A stretch of DNA of 64,000 nt from Sphingomonas kyeonggiensis (GTDB lineage Bacteria > Pseudomonadota > Alphaproteobacteria > Sphingomonadales > Sphingomonadaceae), in NCBI RefSeq assembly GCF_014196745.1, contig NZ_JACIEH010000002.1:310383-374382 (forward strand). The letters run 5' to 3'. Made by a program: the position numbers and the translations under genes. Numbering within the stretch: the stretch's first letter is position 1; each line of letters opens with the position of its first letter. Positions 60,210 through 64,000 of the stretch are shown in pieces. The notes below the pieces were generated by a model. The model saw only the letters and a program-made list of their open reading frames with translations. It ran no database searches and was not told where the DNA came from.

Positions 60210-61715
60210 TCACCAGGGCGTGAGGAAGGTGACGGTCAGCTCGGTCTTGCCATTGGCGGGGACGGGGACTTCCCAATGGCGCTCATCGGCATTGTCCTGG
60301 GCGCCCGGGATGCTCTCTTCGGGCACGCGCAGGTCGCGCCACCACCACCAGCGGCCAAGCCCGCCCTGCACGACGTCGACGGTCACCGGCACCGGGCGGG
60401 CATTGGTGACGATGTAGCGCATCCGGGTGCGGTAATAGGTCTTGGGACGCTCCCGGGTGACTTCCTTGACCGTGCCGTCGGGATAGGTGACCCGGAAACG
60501 GTCATAGCGCTCCCATTCGTCGCTGGTGATCTGGTCGCGCTTCTCGACCACCGGCTGGACCTTCACGTCGAACGCGTCGCCGGTGCGCAGCGCCAACGAC
60601 GAGCCGCCGGGCGTGTGCGGGATCGCGCTCTCGCCGACGAACTGGGCCTGGCCCTTGCTGTCGCGCATGTAGATGCGCACGGTCCCGGCCGGCAGCGCCG
60701 ACCCGATGCCGCTGGCGCGCGCGTTCGAGAATTTGAGGATCGAGGCGGCGCTGCGTGCCTCGGTCTGGTTGGAAAGCCAGTCGCTCCGATACTCGTACCC
60801 CTTGCGTGCCGGCACGCCGGAGACGTCGAGGAAGCTGACCTGCTTGGTCTGGGCGTTCGCGATCGTCGTGCGCCCCTCGATCGGATAGACGTGGAGATCG
60901 CCGAGCTGCTCGCCGCCGCTTTCGGTGCCCGGCGTGTTGCCGCGCGGCCGCTCTTGGTCGGGGCGCGAGCCGTTCCAGCCCGATTGCACCTGCCCGACAT
61001 TGCCCGCGACGAGCAAGGTGCGTGCATTGGCGAAGCTGGTGCCGGTCTGGTTGCTCAGGGTGATCCAGCCCTGCACGTCGATCTTGCCCGCAGTCTCGTC
61101 GAACAGCGCCACGTAATCGGAGGTCCAGCCGATCCCGGGCGTGAGGTAGCTGAGCGTGACCGGGCGCCGGCCGGCCTGCGCTGCATCGAGCGTCACGCTG
61201 AGGGTGGGGCGCGCCCGCAGGTTCGGCGGGATGGAGTCGAACACGACGCGGACGGGCAGCCCGTCGTCGCGCAGAACCTCGATGCGGTCGCCGATCCGGA
61301 GCACCACGCCGCCATTGGTCGCCAGCACGGTCGCGCGCTCGCGGCTCTCGACACCGGTCGCCGGGTTGGTGCGGACCAGCGTCACCTGCTGGCCGACCGC
61401 CTTGTTCATGAGCGCGGCGGGGGAGAGCAGGTCGTAATCGAAATTCTGCTCGACGATGCCGAAGCCTTCGCCGGAAAGCGTGACCGTCTCGGGCCGGATC
61501 TGCGCGGAGACGTCGGGGAATTCCTGCCGCGACTTGCCGCGGGGAAGGGCAATCTGACGCACGTCCTGCACCAGCGCGAGATTGCCGTAGATCGTGACCG
61601 ACAGCTCGCCCTGCTCGTTCTTCGCCGGCGGCGTGGCGGGTGCCTCCTGGGCGGCCGCGATGCCGGGCTGCGCCAGCAGGCCCGCGAGGATCACCAGTCG
61701 CTGGAGTTGTCGCAT
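60210..61715 (-). CDS. exported DUF4139 protein, paralog
   Basis: A 501-residue exported protein (signal MRQLQRLVILAGLLAQPGIA). It shares with the neighbouring gene the LVRTNPATGVESRERATVL stretch, PVTLSYLTPGIGWTSDYVAL and the end ELTVTFLTPW, so the pair arose by tandem duplication. A run of five tryptophan-rich residues (GRWWWWRDLRV) near 465 is unusual. No catalytic motif is seen. It is the first gene of the pair. Confidence 0.82.
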   Translation of the reverse strand: MRQLQRLVILAGLLAQPGIAAAQEAPATPPAKNEQGELSVTIYGNLALVQDVRQIALPRGKSRQEFPDVSAQIRPETVTLSGEGFGIVEQNFDYDLLSPAALMNKAVGQQVTLVRTNPATGVESRERATVLATNGGVVLRIGDRIEVLRDDGLPVRVVFDSIPPNLRARPTLSVTLDAAQAGRRPVTLSYLTPGIGWTSDYVALFDETAGKIDVQGWITLSNQTGTSFANARTLLVAGNVGQVQSGWNGSRPDQERPRGNTPGTESGGEQLGDLHVYPIEGRTTIANAQTKQVSFLDVSGVPARKGYEYRSDWLSNQTEARSAASILKFSNARASGIGSALPAGTVRIYMRDSKGQAQFVGESAIPHTPGGSSLALRTGDAFDVKVQPVVEKRDQITSDEWERYDRFRVTYPDGTVKEVTRERPKTYYRTRMRYIVTNARPVPVTVDVVQGGLGRWWWWRDLRVPEESIPGAQDNADERHWEVPVPANGKTELTVTFLTPW

Positions 61716-61806
61716 CCCTCTCCCCCTTGCAGATCTATGGGCAGACTGACGCAGTTCGCGGCAAAGCTCCAGCGGCTTGTGCGACCGTTCTGACGATTGG
61801 CTCAGA

Positions 61807-62784
61807 TCAATCGCGAGGGCGGGGCTTCACGATCAGGATGTCGAGGTCGCGGTCGGGCCGCCAGTTCTGGTGGCGCACTTCGAATTGCGTCGGCGAGATC
61901 TTGCGCACCCCGTCCGCGCAGAAGCTGATCAGATTCCCCGGCGCGATCTTGTCGACGACCAGCCGGAAACTCCCGATCGGCGCGCGCCAGTTCGCGCCGG
62001 TCTTCAGCACATATTGCACCCGCATTTCCGGCAGCGCCGCATCGCCGCCGCCGGCCGCGCGGGCGAACCGGTCGACACCGGCGAGAAAGGCCGCGTCCGT
62101 GCAATAGCGCGCGACATAGGCCTTGCCCTCCGCATCGCCGCGGAAGCCGGGCATGGTGAGCGGCGTGCCGACGCTCCCGCCGGTGCCGGGCGCGTAATTG
62201 TGCTCGATGGCAAGGTCCCGCCCTGCCGGAAACAGCTGGGTCCAGTGATAGGTCCGCTTCACCGTCCAGGCGGCCATCAGGTGGCGCGGCGCGCCCGGGG
62301 CGTCTCCGCCCTCCTGCGTCGCCAGGCCGAGCGCCAGCAACCGGTCCTGATCCGCCTTGCCGAGCTGATCGAGGCGCGTGTCCGGATCATCGGCGAGCGG
62401 CACCTTCAGCGCGGCGAGCATCGCCGTATGGTCCTTGCCGTTCAGCGTCGCCTTTTCCTCGAGCGCCATGGTCACCGTCTTGCCGGCGACGCGCGTCACG
62501 AAGTCGTGCGGATAGGCGACATCGCCATAGTCGCGCTCGGCAAGGGTCTCGTCGGGCATGGGAAAGGCCACCACCGTGCGGACGTCCTTGTCCGTGCGAT
62601 TGTGGAAGACGTAGCGAACCCGAACCGCGTCGGGTGATATATACAGGTCCTCCGAGACCATATCGATCGCATCGGTCTTGAGCAGCACCAGGCCGCCGGC
62701 GCCCATCTCCGCCGTGCTGTCATTGGCGATGGCTGGCATCACGAAGAGCGACGCGGCGAGCGGCAGGGCGATGAACTTGCGCAT
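61807..62784 (-). CDS. exported DUF4424 protein
   Basis: A 325-residue protein with a signal peptide (MRKFIALPLAASLFVMPAIA). The DUF4424 pattern is visible: NDSTAEMGAGGLVLLKTDAI right after the signal, DLYISPDAVRVRYVFHN, and TVVAFPMPDETLA. The role of the family is unknown. The frame extends upstream to 62949 without homology. The upstream DUF4139 pair and this protein may form an envelope-stress or adhesion-related group, but only proximity says so. Confidence 0.82.
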   Translation of the reverse strand: MRKFIALPLAASLFVMPAIANDSTAEMGAGGLVLLKTDAIDMVSEDLYISPDAVRVRYVFHNRTDKDVRTVVAFPMPDETLAERDYGDVAYPHDFVTRVAGKTVTMALEEKATLNGKDHTAMLAALKVPLADDPDTRLDQLGKADQDRLLALGLATQEGGDAPGAPRHLMAAWTVKRTYHWTQLFPAGRDLAIEHNYAPGTGGSVGTPLTMPGFRGDAEGKAYVARYCTDAAFLAGVDRFARAAGGGDAALPEMRVQYVLKTGANWRAPIGSFRLVVDKIAPGNLISFCADGVRKISPTQFEVRHQNWRPDRDLDILIVKPRPRD

Positions 62785-62839
62785 GACCGGCTGATGGCAC
62801 AGCCCGGCGACGGAGGCCAAGGTGGCACGAAGCTGGCGG

Positions 62840-63952
62840 TCAGTCGCCGGGGACGCTCCCGTTGCCGGCTGTCGCCCCGGCCTCCTCCGCGTCTTCCCGG
62901 CCGAGCCGCTGCTCCGTGAAGATCTGCCAGCCGACGAGGAAGAGGGCACCGACGACCGGGCCGATCACGATCCCGCTCAGGCCGAGCAGATCGATGCCGC
63001 CCAGCGTCGTGATGAGCACCAGCCAGTCGGGAAGGCCGGTGTCCCGCCCGACAAGGATCGGCCGCAGGACATTGTCGACGAGCCCGATCACCAGGACGCC
63101 GGAGAGCACGACCACCACCGCCTGCCAGATCGCGCCGGTCGCGAAGAGGTACACGGCCACCGGCACCCAGATGATCGCCGGGCCGATCGCCGGCAACAGG
63201 GCCGCGATCGCCATGAGCAGGCCCCACAGCAAGGCTGCCGGCAGGCCGACGATCGCGAAGGTGATCGCGCCGAGCGCGCCCTGCGCCAGCGCGACGAGGC
63301 CGGAGCCCTTGATGGTCGCGCGCACCACGGTCACGAACTTGTCGGTCAGCCGCTGTGCGATCGCGGGGTCGAGCGGCAATGCGCGCACCACCGACGGGCC
63401 GATCTGCTCGCCGTCGCGGAGCAGGAAATAGGTCACGTACAGGCCGACGCTGAACAGGAGCAGCCAGGCCGCGGCATTGGCGCCGATCGACAGCGCGCGG
63501 CTGGCGAGGAAGCTGGCGCTGCTGCTCAGGGCCTGGGAGAGCCGGGCCTGGGCATGCTCGAAGCTGCCGAGGCCATAGCCGTCGAGCAGCGTCTGCACGC
63601 GCAGGGGCAAGGCGTGGAACACCTGCTCGAAATAGACCGCGAAGTCGATCTGGCCGCTGCGGAGCTGACCATAGACCCCGGCCGCCTGATCGACCACGAG
63701 GCTGCCGATGACCAGGGCCGGGATGATCACGGCGATCGTGATGATCAGCAGCGTCAGCGCGGCCGCCCGGTTCCGGCGCTCGGGCCAGCGCCCGAGGAGT
63801 CTCTGAAAGAGCGGCTGGAACATCAGCGCCGCCAGGCCCGCCCAGAAGAGCGCGCCGAGAAAGCCGGAGACGACCAGCGCGAGGCTGACGGTAATCGCGG
63901 CGATGAAGAGGATCAGCCCCCCATTCTGCACATGGTCACGCGAAAGGCCCAT
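62840..63952 (-). CDS. AI-2E family (PerM-like) transporter
   Basis: A 370-residue inner-membrane protein with about eight helices. The N-terminal pair FIAAITVSLALVVSGFLGAL and AGLAALMFQPLFQRLLG, a central amphipathic region, and the C-terminal GLLMAIAALLPAIGPAIIW with GLVDNVLRPILVGRDTGLP are the family signature. Members export small molecules or sodium; AI-2 export is proven only for a few. ATG 63952 is preferred; the frame stays open to the window edge, so a longer N-terminus cannot be excluded. Confidence 0.87.
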   Translation of the reverse strand: MGLSRDHVQNGGLILFIAAITVSLALVVSGFLGALFWAGLAALMFQPLFQRLLGRWPERRNRAAALTLLIITIAVIIPALVIGSLVVDQAAGVYGQLRSGQIDFAVYFEQVFHALPLRVQTLLDGYGLGSFEHAQARLSQALSSSASFLASRALSIGANAAAWLLLFSVGLYVTYFLLRDGEQIGPSVVRALPLDPAIAQRLTDKFVTVVRATIKGSGLVALAQGALGAITFAIVGLPAALLWGLLMAIAALLPAIGPAIIWVPVAVYLFATGAIWQAVVVVLSGVLVIGLVDNVLRPILVGRDTGLPDWLVLITTLGGIDLLGLSGIVIGPVVGALFLVGWQIFTEQRLGREDAEEAGATAGNGSVPGD

Positions 63953-64000
63953 CTCGTACCGCAACTCCCATCGACATTCGCAACGGGCATCATGGCGCAT

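Noticed and set aside
1..64000. CRISPR array, insertion sequences, rRNA genes
   Set aside because: No regularly spaced direct repeats, no transposase and no rRNA sequence were found on reading through.

Overview
The window looks like chromosomal DNA of a sphingomonad-type alphaproteobacterium (family Sphingomonadaceae, by inference). The evidence is uniformly high GC, an S9 protein with a long acidic N-terminal extension next to L13, a class II-like IlvE, TspO, COX15, a sphingomonad-style TonB-dependent receptor, and recurrent intergenic inverted repeats built on a 'cccggctttcgccggg' core. There is no rRNA, CRISPR array, insertion sequence or intact prophage. Two tRNAs (Gly-CCC, Gln-TTG) are present. 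Most of the window is dense protein-coding sequence in short operons with ATGA, GTGA or TGATG overlaps; the only gene-free stretch over 300 bases is 38364-38861.

Layout. 1-3060: NAD salvage divergon (pncB, NrtR-like Nudix regulator, pncA) around a 12-bp palindrome. 3111-8144: tRNA-Gly, an EF-Tu-domain-like small protein, a secreted GH35 enzyme, a lipid-kinase-like/metallophosphatase pair, a membrane/SPOR-like pair and a VOC protein. 8225-11311: Tat-exported DUF1501 protein and DUF1800 lipoprotein. 11558-15641: a GbsR/MarR-type regulator, probably with a leaderless mRNA, heading a six-gene overlapping operon that alternates DUF4166 proteins with three paralogous small membrane proteins. 15638-20490: HEAGH protein, rplM-rpsI, two related exported proteins, cutA, COX15. 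20686-26461: D-aminoacylase-type amidohydrolase, serine hydrolase, penicillin acylase, small unknown. 26463-31320: dxs, a Fur/Zur regulator, MerC-like protein and two alpha/beta hydrolases. 31426-37090: orphan GH24 lysozyme, TlyA, TspO, UbiK, YbjN, ProC, hemerythrin, esterase. 37147-44842: possible effector/lipoprotein pair, a decayed TetR fragment, a secreted HEFTH metallopeptidase, TetR/O-methyltransferase and MarR/IlvE divergons. 45062-56109: large D-amino-acid/peptide catabolic locus. 56106-64000: MFS/LysR divergon, tandem DUF4139 proteins, DUF4424 protein and an AI-2E-family permease.

The two most interesting systems are these. (1) The 45-56 kb locus combines an XRE-cupin regulator, two exported serine beta-lactamase-fold hydrolases, a DgcA-like enolase-superfamily racemase, a TonB-dependent receptor, a DgcN-like DUF1611 protein, a YkvI-type permease and an M19 dipeptidase. 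A related operator (18 of 24 positions identical) occurs before the regulator and before the receptor, which suggests one regulon that imports, trims and catabolises D-glutamate-containing peptides. (2) The 11.5-15.6 kb operon joins DUF4166 domains, a saccharopine-dehydrogenase-like domain and three diverged copies of one membrane protein family; I know of no described function for this combination.
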